Part shown: one piece after another, positions 18,401-26,712 of the stretch
How positions within the stretch are numbered: position 1 is the stretch's first letter
Layout of the letters: every line of letters begins with the position of its first letter
NCBI RefSeq assembly: GCF_002362255.1
Contig: NZ_LPVV01000023.1
Location: forward strand, 62,001-126,000
Source: Microbacterium sp. SZ1
GTDB taxonomy: Bacteria; Actinomycetota; Actinomycetes; Actinomycetales; Microbacteriaceae
DNA length: 64,000 nucleotides
Reading direction: 5' to 3'
Made by a program: the position numbers and the translations under genes
Notes under the pieces: model-generated
What the model was told of the DNA's origin: nothing
The model's input: only the letters and a program-made list of their open reading frames with translations
The model's database searches: none

Positions 18401-21400
18401 GGGGAGGGCAGCAGCTCACCACCCGGACTCCGCGAGACGGAGAGGTCACGGCGTCCGACGACGACACCGTCGGCACCGCCGAGGTGCATCTCCCCGATGT
18501 CGCGGTCGACAAGAACCTCATCTCGACCGAGGTCGCCCCGGCGGCGAACCCGTCGACCGACACCAGCGACCTCGGCGACGGTCCCCGCAACGGTGCGACC
18601 CAGATCGTGCAGGGCGAGAAGGCCACGTTCGAGTACTCCGTGACGATTCCCGCGCGCACCACCGTCAAGGGGGCGGTGCTCTCCGACGACGGCAGGCTCG
18701 GCATCACGCCCGGCTCCGGATCCATGTCCTACCAGTACGTCGAGGGCAGCGCGGAGTTCTTCGGGCCGAGCGGAGCATCCCTCACGATCGGCACGACCTC
18801 CGCGGACTTCCGGATCTCGGAGCGAGCGGGGGAGTCGCACGGCGTGCTCACCTTCCCCGACGTCTACACCAACGAGACGTCTCAGCCGCAGACCTTCCGC
18901 GCCCGCATCACGGTGTGGGTCGCCGACAGGGACGCCTCGACCGCGGGCAGCTCGCGGGCCGACATCGCCCACGGCACGACTCTCACGAACACGGCACGGC
19001 TGACGTTCCTCGACCCCAACGCGCAGGGCGGCGCGCGGCTGACGCGCACCGACACCGCATCCGTCGACTTCGTCGAGCCGTCGCCGACGCTCACGAAGAC
19101 CACCTCCTCGACGACCGTCTCGGCGAACGGCACGGTCACCTACACGCTCACCGCGAGCAACGCGGCGGACCGCCCCGCGCTGTACGACGTGACGGTGATC
19201 GACTGCGTCCCGCAGCAGATCACCCCGAGCGACCTCGTGGCCTCAGCCGGCACCGCGCGCCTCCTCGCCGACACCTGCGCCAGCTCGGCGAACGCGGCGA
19301 TCCAGAAGGGCACCGGCACCGGCACGCTCATCGAATGGACCATCCCGGCCGTCCGCGGCTCGGGTTCAGCCCCCACGCTCACCTACACCGGTACGGTCGA
19401 GGCGCTCGCGGGAGGTGGCTCCCAGTTCGTCAACCGCGCCGAGCTGAGCGGGTACACCCTGCCTCTCGCCGTGGGCGCCGATAAGGACACCGCCCAGCGC
19501 CGCGGCCTCGCCACGCGCTCGGCGGACGCCACCGTGCGGATGCCCGACGCCTCCGTCGCGAAGACCGCGTCGCCGGCATCCGCAGCAGTGGGCGAGATCG
19601 TCACCTACTCGGTCACGACGACGCTGCCGTCGAGCACGAACTTCTACGACGTCGTGCTCAGCGACACCCTGCCGGCCGGTGTGGAGTTCCTCCCCGAAGG
19701 CACGCGCACCGAGAGCGTGCAGTGGGCCGACGCGACGGATCAGCCGACCGTCGGCGCCCCGACGCTGCGCGGCAACGTGCTGTCGTGGACCATCGATCGA
19801 GATGACATCCTCGCCGCGGGCGACGTCCGCACGATCACCGTCACCTACCAGGCGCGTCTGACGACGGCGGTCAGCTCGGCCGCTCCGGTCAACAGCGCGA
19901 CCTTCGCCTGGAACCGGATCGACGGCACGACGGATCCCGCCGAGCGCGGTACCGCCACGGCATCCGCTCCGGTGACGATCCTCAACCCGGACGTGACGAT
20001 CGCGAAGGCGGTCAAGAACGCAGGCGCTCCCGACAGCAGCTACGGCTCGGCGTCCCTCGGCGGTCCCGACCAGACCTTCACCTACCGCGTCAGCGTGACG
20101 AACGCGAGCGGCGCCGGCACGGCACCCGCCTACGGCGTGGTCGTGACCGACACGGTGGATGCCGGCATCCGCATCGACACGGACCAGCCCGCGTTCGCGG
20201 GGGCGACGTTCTCCGACGCCACGGCGCTGCAGGAAGGGCGAGGCGGTGTGATCACCTGGACGATCGACGGTCCGCTGAGCAACCTCGCCGGGTCGAACAC
20301 CCGCGACTTCGTCTACGACGGCACGTTCATCGCCGCGCAGTCGCTCGGCACCGGCACGCTCGGCAACAACGTCGTCGCGACGAGCTACGAGTCGGCATCG
20401 AGCGGCGGATGGGCCTACCGTCCCGGCACCGGCACTCGCCCCGGTGGAGCCCCGCTGAGGGCCACCGGCACGTCGGGCGCGGCGGACATCACGCCGCGCT
20501 TCCCGCAGGTCGCGCTGAGCAAGCGGGCGACCTCGGGCACCGAGGCGTTCGTGGGTGAGTCGTTCTCCTGGACCCTCCAGGCCCAGAACACCGGCACCGG
20601 GGTCGCGCAGACCATCACGCTGACGGACACGCTTCCCGCGAACTGGGAGTACGACGCGACCGTGGTACCGCGCCTCACGGTGGGCACGGCGGCGTCCGTC
20701 GCCCTCGCCGCTCCCACGCTCGGCGTTCAGAACGGCCGCCAGACGCTGACCTGGACGCTGGGCTCGTCGAGCGGACAGCCTGTCCTGCCCGGTTCGGACG
20801 GCGGTGCGACGCTTCCGCAGCGCACGCTGCTCGTGACGTTCTCGGCCGTGCCGCACCCCGGTGCCGTGACCACTCCCGGTGCGGGTCTGTCGATCAACCA
20901 CCGGAACACGGTCGGCGGGTCGGCCACCGACGCGACCGGGGCGACGCGCAACGCGAGCGGAGCCTACGCGGGACCGGACGCCACGGCCGACGCCCACATC
21001 GGACGCGCCGACCTGCGCATCGTCAAGCAGGCGGTGGGCGGTGACGCACAGGGCGCCTGGACCGCGGGCGACACCGCACGGGCCGGGTACACCCAGCCGC
21101 AGTGGCGCATCACGGTCACCAACCAGGGACCGGATGCCGCGCGCGGGCCGTTCCGCGTCAGCGATACGACCGACCTCCCGGCGGGCGTGACGACCGGTGC
21201 CTTCACGGCGCGGTACCACTCGAACGCGGCGGACACCACGGGCGTCGCTCTGACGCTGTCGGGCTCCGGCACGGCATCCGATCCGTTCGTGGTCGGCGAC
21301 CGCACCCGCACGCTGAAGGCCGACGGCACCGACCGCATCGTGCTCGTCGCGAACGTGTCGATCCAGGCCCCGGCGACGGGTACCGCGACGAACGCGGCCG

Positions 21401-24400
21401 ATGTCGTCGGTCGCACCTTCGAGCGGCCTGCTGACATCGCCAAGGACAATGCGACCTCCGTCTCGAAGCCGATCTCGAGCGCGGCCGACCTCGCGGTCAC
21501 GAAGACCGTGAACACGACGGAGGTCACCGCGGGCCGTCCCCTCACGTGGGGCATCAGCGTGCGCAACAACGGCCCGTCCGTCGCGGTCTCGACCGAGGCG
21601 GCACGCATCACCGTCACCGATGTGATCCCGGCCGGCGTCAGCGCCGTGCAGGATCCGTCGTCCGCGCTCACGGCATGGACCGTCTCGGCATCGAACGGCT
21701 GGCCCGCAACCGCAGGCGACACCGTCACCTGGACGTTCACGGGTGCCCAGCTGCCGGTCGGACCCGCGCAGGGCCTGTCACTCACGGGCACGGTCGACGC
21801 CTCGTGGACGGGTGGCGCCGTGCGCAACGTCGCCGTCGTCGCCCCCGGGGCGACGACCGATCCCGTCACCTCGAACAACACCGGCGAGGTGTCGGTCACC
21901 CCGGGTGACGACACGACCCTGGCGATCACGAAGACCCGCGTGGTCCGCGACGGCGGGACGTGGAAGGATGCCGCGCAGTTCGGCGGCCCGCTTCCCGCTC
22001 TCGTCGCCGGCGAGACGATCAGCTACCGCATCGTCGTGACCAACAACGGTCCGGCGGATGCCCGCGACGTCCGCGTCGTGGACGAGGTGCCGGGTATGCT
22101 CGCCTACGCCTCCGTGGACGACGAGAACGGTCGCTGGACGCGCACCGCGGGCCCGGGAACGGACGACACGTTCGCGGTCGCCGGTGCGATCCCAGCCGCG
22201 GCCGCCGACAACACCCGGTCGTTCGTCGTCACGTACACCGTCGACTCCGCGCTGACGCCGGGCTCCGACGTCGAGAACCAGGCCAGGGCGGAAGCGACGA
22301 ACTCCACGAACACCCCTCGGGACGGCGACACCACGGGATCGAACCGCGTGGCGGACCTGTCGATCGTGAAGCAGGCGCTCGGTGCCGACGGTTCGCCCGT
22401 CGCGGACGGCGTGGTGCCCGAGGTGACGGCAGGTACGCAGACGCGCTTCCTCCTCACGGTCACCAACGACGGCCCCAGCATCTCGAGCGCGCCGATCGAC
22501 GTCTCCGACCGTCTGCCCGCCGGGCTGACGTACGTCTCGTCGACCATCGACGTCGCCGGCGCAGGTGCGCGCACCGCCACCGCGACGGTCTCGGACGACG
22601 GAAGGTCCCTCTCGTGGGCGGCCCTCACCGGCGTCGACACACTGGCGGCCGGGCAGACGATCGCGATCGTGGTGACGGCCGCCGTCGCCCCGGACGTGCG
22701 TCCGCAGCGACTGGTCAACACCGCCGACGTCGACGGACCGGACGACTCCGACCCGAGCGACAACCGCGGCGAGGCGTCGATCGACATCGTCACGCTTGCC
22801 GAGCTCACGATCGAGAAGGACGTCACTGCGGGCCCGTGGATCGCGGGCACCGAGGTCGAGTACACGCTCACGGTGCGCAACGACGGACCCTCGGTCGCGG
22901 ACGCGTTCGTGACCGACATGCTGCCCGAGGGGCTCACGGCCGTCTCGATCGCGGGTGCCGGATGGACGTGCGAGGTCTCGGATCAGACCTGTGAACGAGC
23001 GGCTCACCCGCTCGGGGAGAGCACGATCACCGTCGTGGCGCTCCTCGGCTCGAACGTCCTCACCGGCACGTCGCTGACGAACACGGCGACCCTGTCGTGG
23101 AACGACAGCCAGGCCACGTCTCCGCACCAGGTGTCGGACACGGCGGTCATCGACGTGACGACGGACGCCGATCTGCGCCTCACGAAGACCGCGATCGACG
23201 CCGACGGCGCCGAGGTGGCCACGGCCGTCGCGGGGGAGACCGCCCGCTATCGCCTCGAGGTCGAGAACCTCGGCGCGAGCGACGCGGTCGGCCCGATCAC
23301 CGTGGTCGACGAGCTGCCGGAGGGCACCGCGTTCACCGCGCTGGCGGGTGCGTCCGCCGACTCCTGGACCGCGACGGTCGATGCCTCCGCTCCGCAGACC
23401 GTGACCTTCGCGCTCGTTCCGACCGGTGCGGGTCTCGTGAGCGGGGGCTCTGCCCCGACCATCGAGTTCGACGCGTTCGTCGACCCCGCCGTCGGGCAGG
23501 GCGCCGTGCTCACGAATGCCGCCGTGGTCTCCTCGGGGACTCCGGACGCGAACGTCGCGAACAACGGCGACACGGCCGACGTGACCGTCGTCAGGGAGGT
23601 CGACCTGTCGATCGCGAAGACGCATGACGCGGATGCCGTGCGCATCGGCGACGAGCTGTCCTTCACCCTGCAGGTCGCGAACGCGGGCCCGTCGGAGGCG
23701 ACGGACGTCGTCGTGACGGACGTCGTCCCGGCGGGGCTCGAGGTGCTCACGGTCGCGGGCGACGACGTCGGCGCCGACTGGACGATCGAGACCGTCGAGG
23801 CCGTCGATCAGGACGACCCGACAGCCGGCACCCGCGTGGTCGCCCGCTACGGTCAGCCTCTCGCTCCGGCGGAGCGGGCCGCACCGCTCATCATCGAGAC
23901 GCGCGTCCTCGTCGGGTCATACCCCGAGGTCGTCAACACGGCTGCGGTCACCGCCGCGGAGATCAGCGATCAGCATCCCGACCGCACTCCGGACGACAAT
24001 CGCGCGGAGGATGCCGTCGCCGTGCCGCCGATGGCCGCGCTCACCGTCACCAAGACCGCCGTGGGGACGTTCCAGGCGGGCAAGACGGGACTGTACCGGA
24101 TCGTGGTCCGCAATGACGGCCCGACAGCCGACCCGGGTGCCGTCGTGGTGACCGACGCTCTCCCCGAGGGGATGTCGTTCGCCGGCTCGCCCGATGCCAC
24201 GGCGCGCGCGGACGGACGCGTCGTGACCTGGGCGCTCGCCGACGGTCTCGCCGTCGACGAGGAGGTCACGCTCACGCTGCGCGTGAACCTCGCCGAGGCC
24301 ACCTACCCGGCGGTGACGAACGTCGTGTCGGTCGCCTCCGCGAGCGAGCAGACCGCGGACGCGCGCCTCGTGTCCGCTGCTGACGCCGACGTCGCGGCCG

Positions 24401-24522
24401 CGGATCCGCTCGCGACGACCGGTGCAGCGCCTGCCTGGGGCCTCGCGTTCCTGGCCGCGCTCATGATGATCGCAGGTGCGCTGTTCCTCGCCCACCGTCG
24501 TCGCCGTGCGGCGGGGGAATAG
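15409..24522 (+). CDS. Giant LAxTG-anchored surface protein with about 18 DUF11-like modules
   Basis: A 3037-residue secreted, wall-anchored protein. A twin-arginine-free signal peptide spans residues 1 to about 42 (cleavage near ATAAPW). The body is a string of about 18 DUF11-like Ig-type modules, each with a V.D.LPAG-type strand; these lie near residues 90, 269, 475, 683, 861, 1091, 1263, 1418, 1580, 1738, 1918, 2070, 2224, 2366, 2502, 2633, 2770 and 2915. Most modules begin with a hydrophobic strand ending in Lys (LRIVK, LAVTK, LSIAK, LRLTK) and end with an NTA or NN segment. The C-terminus has sortase signal LATTG (3001-3005), a membrane segment and RRRR. ATG 15409 has AGGGGAG 7 nt upstream; ATG 15433 is an alternative. 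No sortase gene is in the window. It is probably an adhesin or wall stalk; the ligand is unknown. Confidence 0.85.
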   Translation: MRSTLRRKMNQRARRLTAVTAVVSLIAGALALGVSAQMATAAPWAPRVSAENVDPASAGKGFVLAGENVGFDIAVTNTDGGAQFNLSLVAALPASVSFVSAGAFGAPTVFQAGEALPNRSRTVDADCLASGLVPSDEPPLCAVPEGQQVWVWSNVNDLPQGGTVSSTVMVAPIADLYPVGGEVGFSIRAYTSDDPSRLPTFDGSPSVAKTTTHTSGAGTATDDVPVQALRIVKSEPSVESELLRGVHRNVTTYTLRVENTTRGTTSGVTVTDYLPAGLEYLGLATTDNSSRPEYQGAGPVSGGTTAGETVDTVAFTAAEAAALRLPGAGVYTKVVWTLGELAAGATAEIRYHAAVPLLANALWPAGATPSGAGTQAANLDNNTGASTRHGGAESPEAAQTFRNVAVVAGAYQGPVFEGDPAHRAATDDDDEVIEAVDIRVVKGVESGGLFATGSVATYSVRVDVSEYVDAHNIVLTDVIPNGLCPAFPVSGGDTVLKIDDRTVSKEGWNLEIPGDACNLPSAASGAVLSPGLQLTALAYDTTDGTFTATFAVDDLAAGASFTGEYSVMQRPNYTGANGGTSSGDRFLNTVRVAAETEPIAAIANDPALSHLVGTRHALDDSSALITSNYTGLEKVVLERGDSPADADATWSAESATPFSPGDDVWYRVTVPFAKGIDTRNPILTDYLPEGVEIAEIRYGFRGIPGFSNTAGPVAWGSGTFPTDYIPDTAASGTSLTWEFGDHNRTGSGDRFMPAGSAVIVYIRAEVVSLSASRDDVDSPLNHAKYQQVNVDGEISFLRDDAGIDLDWGATLTKGIRSVNGSVIGDDFGARIPTRQVVQGDAVDYRIDVTAPQNATTDYMVWDVLPAGVTTADVGSFTSELYDAGTTTSIPAGDVTVAAYDAGDALPDGIALTSEFAGRSVIAWKVGASVAGSTAATETAPQQVRGLTLGYTLTVPAGVDGGGAAAQLTQSYTNTAGLVSYAVENTPSRTTTVVPQGVGGGQQLTTRTPRDGEVTASDDDTVGTAEVHLPDVAVDKNLISTEVAPAANPSTDTSDLGDGPRNGATQIVQGEKATFEYSVTIPARTTVKGAVLSDDGRLGITPGSGSMSYQYVEGSAEFFGPSGASLTIGTTSADFRISERAGESHGVLTFPDVYTNETSQPQTFRARITVWVADRDASTAGSSRADIAHGTTLTNTARLTFLDPNAQGGARLTRTDTASVDFVEPSPTLTKTTSSTTVSANGTVTYTLTASNAADRPALYDVTVIDCVPQQITPSDLVASAGTARLLADTCASSANAAIQKGTGTGTLIEWTIPAVRGSGSAPTLTYTGTVEALAGGGSQFVNRAELSGYTLPLAVGADKDTAQRRGLATRSADATVRMPDASVAKTASPASAAVGEIVTYSVTTTLPSSTNFYDVVLSDTLPAGVEFLPEGTRTESVQWADATDQPTVGAPTLRGNVLSWTIDRDDILAAGDVRTITVTYQARLTTAVSSAAPVNSATFAWNRIDGTTDPAERGTATASAPVTILNPDVTIAKAVKNAGAPDSSYGSASLGGPDQTFTYRVSVTNASGAGTAPAYGVVVTDTVDAGIRIDTDQPAFAGATFSDATALQEGRGGVITWTIDGPLSNLAGSNTRDFVYDGTFIAAQSLGTGTLGNNVVATSYESASSGGWAYRPGTGTRPGGAPLRATGTSGAADITPRFPQVALSKRATSGTEAFVGESFSWTLQAQNTGTGVAQTITLTDTLPANWEYDATVVPRLTVGTAASVALAAPTLGVQNGRQTLTWTLGSSSGQPVLPGSDGGATLPQRTLLVTFSAVPHPGAVTTPGAGLSINHRNTVGGSATDATGATRNASGAYAGPDATADAHIGRADLRIVKQAVGGDAQGAWTAGDTARAGYTQPQWRITVTNQGPDAARGPFRVSDTTDLPAGVTTGAFTARYHSNAADTTGVALTLSGSGTASDPFVVGDRTRTLKADGTDRIVLVANVSIQAPATGTATNAADVVGRTFERPADIAKDNATSVSKPISSAADLAVTKTVNTTEVTAGRPLTWGISVRNNGPSVAVSTEAARITVTDVIPAGVSAVQDPSSALTAWTVSASNGWPATAGDTVTWTFTGAQLPVGPAQGLSLTGTVDASWTGGAVRNVAVVAPGATTDPVTSNNTGEVSVTPGDDTTLAITKTRVVRDGGTWKDAAQFGGPLPALVAGETISYRIVVTNNGPADARDVRVVDEVPGMLAYASVDDENGRWTRTAGPGTDDTFAVAGAIPAAAADNTRSFVVTYTVDSALTPGSDVENQARAEATNSTNTPRDGDTTGSNRVADLSIVKQALGADGSPVADGVVPEVTAGTQTRFLLTVTNDGPSISSAPIDVSDRLPAGLTYVSSTIDVAGAGARTATATVSDDGRSLSWAALTGVDTLAAGQTIAIVVTAAVAPDVRPQRLVNTADVDGPDDSDPSDNRGEASIDIVTLAELTIEKDVTAGPWIAGTEVEYTLTVRNDGPSVADAFVTDMLPEGLTAVSIAGAGWTCEVSDQTCERAAHPLGESTITVVALLGSNVLTGTSLTNTATLSWNDSQATSPHQVSDTAVIDVTTDADLRLTKTAIDADGAEVATAVAGETARYRLEVENLGASDAVGPITVVDELPEGTAFTALAGASADSWTATVDASAPQTVTFALVPTGAGLVSGGSAPTIEFDAFVDPAVGQGAVLTNAAVVSSGTPDANVANNGDTADVTVVREVDLSIAKTHDADAVRIGDELSFTLQVANAGPSEATDVVVTDVVPAGLEVLTVAGDDVGADWTIETVEAVDQDDPTAGTRVVARYGQPLAPAERAAPLIIETRVLVGSYPEVVNTAAVTAAEISDQHPDRTPDDNRAEDAVAVPPMAALTVTKTAVGTFQAGKTGLYRIVVRNDGPTADPGAVVVTDALPEGMSFAGSPDATARADGRVVTWALADGLAVDEEVTLTLRVNLAEATYPAVTNVVSVASASEQTADARLVSAADADVAAADPLATTGAAPAWGLAFLAALMMIAGALFLAHRRRRAAGE

Positions 24523-24546
24523 GAGCAGGCGGGATTCCCACGGAGA

Positions 24547-24581
24547 GTGTGGCGGAGCCGCTCGGTGACGCTCCGTCACAC
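24547..24581 (+). terminator. Terminator after the giant gene
   Basis: Arms GTGTGGCGGAGC and GCTCCGTCACAC form a 12-bp stem with one G-U wobble and an 11-nt loop, 24 bp after the stop, followed by a pyrimidine-rich stretch. A smaller overlapping hairpin GTGACG/CGTCAC is an alternative fold. Confidence 0.7.
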
Positions 24582-24666
24582 ACTTCTTCCGCGTGCCGTG
24601 CCCTCCGTGCAGAATGTACGTGACGTGCGAGATCCGTCGCCGTCGACCAGTGAAAAGGGGGCCCGT

Positions 24667-24879
24667 ATGGGTATCGAGGACGCCGTCAACAAGGGCAAGG
24701 ATCTGTACGAGCAGAACAAGGACAAGATCGCCGAGGCTGTGAAGAGCGAACAGGCCGAGGACATCAGCGACAAGGTGCTCGACGGCGTGGCCGACTTCGC
24801 CAAGAAGATCGCACCCGGCGCGGCCGACAAGATCGACGAGATCCGCGACAGCGCCGACAAGGCCGTCGGCAACGAGTAA
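24667..24879 (+). CDS. Small Rv0909/MT0933-type antitoxin family protein
   Basis: A 70-residue, highly charged helical protein (MGIEDAVNKGKDLYEQNKDK at the start, then KSEQAEDISDKVLDG and repeated DKI/DKA units). It resembles the MT0933_antitox family of actinobacteria, annotated as putative antitoxins but abundant and often without a toxin neighbour. No toxin-like gene lies beside it. GAAAAGGGGG stands a few nt before ATG 24667. A terminator hairpin follows. A general stress role, like CsbD-type proteins, is an equally possible reading. Confidence 0.7.
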   Translation: MGIEDAVNKGKDLYEQNKDKIAEAVKSEQAEDISDKVLDGVADFAKKIAPGAADKIDEIRDSADKAVGNE

Positions 24880-24901
24880 GCGGCGTCGCACAGACGCTCG
24901 G

Positions 24902-24929
24902 CGGCGGCTCTCCGGGGGGAGGGCCGCCG
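24902..24929 (+). terminator. Terminator after the small antitoxin-like gene
   Basis: Arms CGGCGGCTCTCC and GGAGGGCCGCCG form a 12-bp stem with one wobble and a GGGG loop, 22 bp after the stop. Confidence 0.7.
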
Positions 24930-24989
24930 CCCTGCATCCGGAACCGGGTTTTCCACAGGGCGGTATCGCGTTTCTGCGGACGATGCCTT

Positions 24990-25284
24990 TAGAATGAAGT
25001 CGACCGCCTGGGGAACATGCGGTCGGGGACGTCGAAGGGGTTCGACCTCCCATGTCTACGCGGCTCGTCCGCGTCACAACTGGGGAAACGATTTTGGGGA
25101 TCATCGTGCGACGCGCGCACTCTGTGCGCCCTGGCGTCTTCCCGCCTGCACGGCGGACGCTCCGCCGTGCCCTCGGTCGAGGACTCCGGCGTCCCTTCAC
25201 GTCGGGGTTCTCGCGTTCGGTGTGCCCCCTCGCACTGAACGCCCTCCCCAAGCGGGGCGAGGCATGGGGATGCCTCGCCCCGCT
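24990..25284 (+). ncRNA. Candidate structured RNA: promoter-like box, six hairpins, terminator
   Basis: A -10-like TAGAAT (24990-24995, no clear -35) is followed within 290 nt by six separate hairpins with fully complementary arms. H1 is CGACCGC/GCGGTCG (25001-25025). H2 is GTCGAA/TTCGAC with a GGGG loop (25031-25046). H3 is ACGCGG/CCGCGT (25058-25074). H4 is GCGCAC/GTGCGC (25115-25129). H5 is GCACGGCGGA/TCCGCCGTGC (25148-25170). H6 is a 15-bp arm AGCGGGGCGAGGCAT with its exact complement around a GGGG loop (25251-25284), a strong terminator. CTGGGGAA occurs at 25008 and 25080 and TTGGGGA at 25094 in non-stem positions. Frames crossing it (for example ATG 25052, 80 residues) are Arg-rich and use atypical codons, so I favour a non-coding RNA of about 285 nt. 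No known RNA family was recognised. Confidence 0.45.
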
Positions 25285-25733
25285 CTCCCGCTGAATCGCA
25301 GCCGGTCTCCGCGCTGCGGAGGCGCCGAACGGGGTCCCGGCGGACGCGCTCAGCAGATGCTCAGCGACCGCGACACGCCCGGGTTTGCAGAACAGAAATC
25401 CGCCGTGGCAGAATAGACAGGTTCGACATTTCGGCGCGCTCAGCGTGCGCCGGATCACCACCAGGGCAGTGCATAGGCGGCGCGACAGCGCAGGGACCTA
25501 GGCCGCGGGTGGCAGGACACCCCCGACACCTTCATCACGAGGGCTTCGCCGTGCGCGGTGGAGGTCGGCAATCCGCTCGTCGAGAGGCGTGCGGGCTGAC
25601 AGCAGAACAGTGGTGCGCAGACCGGTTCCCAGAACCGATCGAGTGCCGAGGCGCGAACAGCGCCGACGTGCGTCCAATGCCCCTGGGTCACCCGGCTCAG
25701 GACGGTAAGACGCTTAAAGAGAGAGAGCAGACA
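25285..25733 (+). promoter_or_regulatory. S10 operon promoter and long leader
   Basis: This 450-bp interval holds no gene I can support. TTGCAG (25385-25390) and CAGAAT (25409-25414), 18 bp apart, are the best S10 promoter, giving a leader of about 310 nt. The leader folds at several points, including CGGTTC/GAACCG around CCA (25623-25637). AAAGAGAGAGAG lies just before the rpsJ ATG. Leader-based control of the operon is plausible but not shown. Confidence 0.5.
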
Positions 25734-26042
25734 ATGGCGGGACAGAAGATCCGCATTCGCCTGAAGTCGTACGACCACGAGGTCATCGACACGTCCGCAC
25801 GCAAGATCGTCGACACCGTGACCCGTGCGGGCGCGACCGTCGTCGGTCCCGTGCCCCTTCCGACCGAGAAGAACGTCGTGTGCGTCATCCGGTCGCCCCA
25901 CAAGTACAAGGACAGCCGCGAGCACTTCGAGATGCGCACCCACAAGCGTCTGATCGACATCGTCGACCCGACGCCCAAGGCCGTCGACTCGCTGATGCGC
26001 CTCGACCTGCCGGCCGACGTCAACATCGAGATCAAGCTCTGA
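25734..26042 (+). CDS. rpsJ: Small ribosomal subunit protein S10
   Basis: A 102-residue S10 (NusE), a 30S head protein that also serves in transcription antitermination with NusB. It begins [19 protein letters not shown] and ends [10 protein letters not shown], full family length. I take ATG 25734, after a purine-rich GAGAGAGAG, rather than the long upstream frame. It is the first gene of an eleven-gene S10 operon and is preceded by a leader of about 310 nt. Confidence 0.98.
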   Translation: MAGQKIRIRLKSYDHEVIDTSARKIVDTVTRAGATVVGPVPLPTEKNVVCVIRSPHKYKDSREHFEMRTHKRLIDIVDPTPKAVDSLMRLDLPADVNIEIKL

Positions 26043-26050
26043 GGTTCGAC

Positions 26051-26710
26051 ATGGCTGACATCAACGCAAAGATTTCCAAGGGCATGCTCGGCACCAAGCT
26101 CGGCATGACCCAGGTGTGGAACGAGAACGGCAAGCTCGTTCCCGTCACCGTCATCGAGCTCGCCTCGAACGTGGTCACGCAGATCCGTACCCCCGAGAAG
26201 GACGGCTACAACGCCGTGCAGATCGCCTACGGCCAGATCGACCCGCGCAAGGTGAACAAGCCCCTGACCGCCCACTTCGAGGCAGCCGGCGTCACGCCGC
26301 GCCGTCACGTCACCGAGATCCGCACCGCGGACGCCGGCGACTACACCCTGGGCCAGGAGCTCACGGTCGACGGCACCTTCGAGGCCGGCCAGCTCGTCGA
26401 CGTCGTCGGCACGAGCAAGGGCAAGGGCACCGCCGGTGTCATGAAGCGCCACAACTTCAAGGGCGTCTCGGCTTCGCACGGTGCGCACCGCAACCACCGC
26501 AAGCCCGGCTCCATCGGCGCATCGTCGACCCCGAGCCGCGTCTTCAAGGGCATGCGCATGGCCGGCCGTATGGGTGGCGAGCGCGTGACCGTCCTCAACC
26601 TCACGGTGCACGCCGTCGACATCGAGAAGGGTCTGCTGCTCGTCAAGGGCGCCGTCCCCGGTGCTCGTGGCCGCATCGTCTACGTCCGCAACGCAGTGAA
26701 GGGTGCCTGA
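26051..26710 (+). CDS. rplC: Large ribosomal subunit protein L3
   Basis: A 219-residue L3, an early 50S assembly protein. The signature [14 protein letters not shown] is at the N-terminus, and [16 protein letters not shown] marks the loop near the peptidyl transferase centre. It begins 8 bp after rpsJ and is followed 2 bp later by rplD. Confidence 0.98.
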   Translation: MADINAKISKGMLGTKLGMTQVWNENGKLVPVTVIELASNVVTQIRTPEKDGYNAVQIAYGQIDPRKVNKPLTAHFEAAGVTPRRHVTEIRTADAGDYTLGQELTVDGTFEAGQLVDVVGTSKGKGTAGVMKRHNFKGVSASHGAHRNHRKPGSIGASSTPSRVFKGMRMAGRMGGERVTVLNLTVHAVDIEKGLLLVKGAVPGARGRIVYVRNAVKGA

Positions 26711-26712
26711 TC

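Noticed and set aside
15391..23625. Several long minus-strand frames under the giant gene
   Set aside because: They track the antisense of the DUF11-like repeats and have Arg/Gly/Val-rich repetitive composition; no ribosome binding site or domain is seen.
24667..24879. Toxin-antitoxin module
   Set aside because: The small protein resembles a putative antitoxin family, but no toxin gene is adjacent, so I call only the family.
25037..25050. GGGGTTCGACCTCC resembling a tRNA or tmRNA T-arm
   Set aside because: The surrounding sequence gives no acceptor stem, D-arm or anticodon arm; TTCGAC belongs to hairpin H2.
25052..25294. 80-residue open frame through the six hairpins
   Set aside because: Arg-rich, unusual codons at the start (ACA, ACT, GAA, ATT, TTG), no ribosome binding site before ATG 25052, and crossed by the terminator stem. 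A short coding role is not fully excluded.
15115..25733. Integrated mobile element between tuf and rpsJ
   Set aside because: No integrase, transposase, att-like direct repeats or tRNA target was found at the borders; base composition of the giant gene matches its neighbours.
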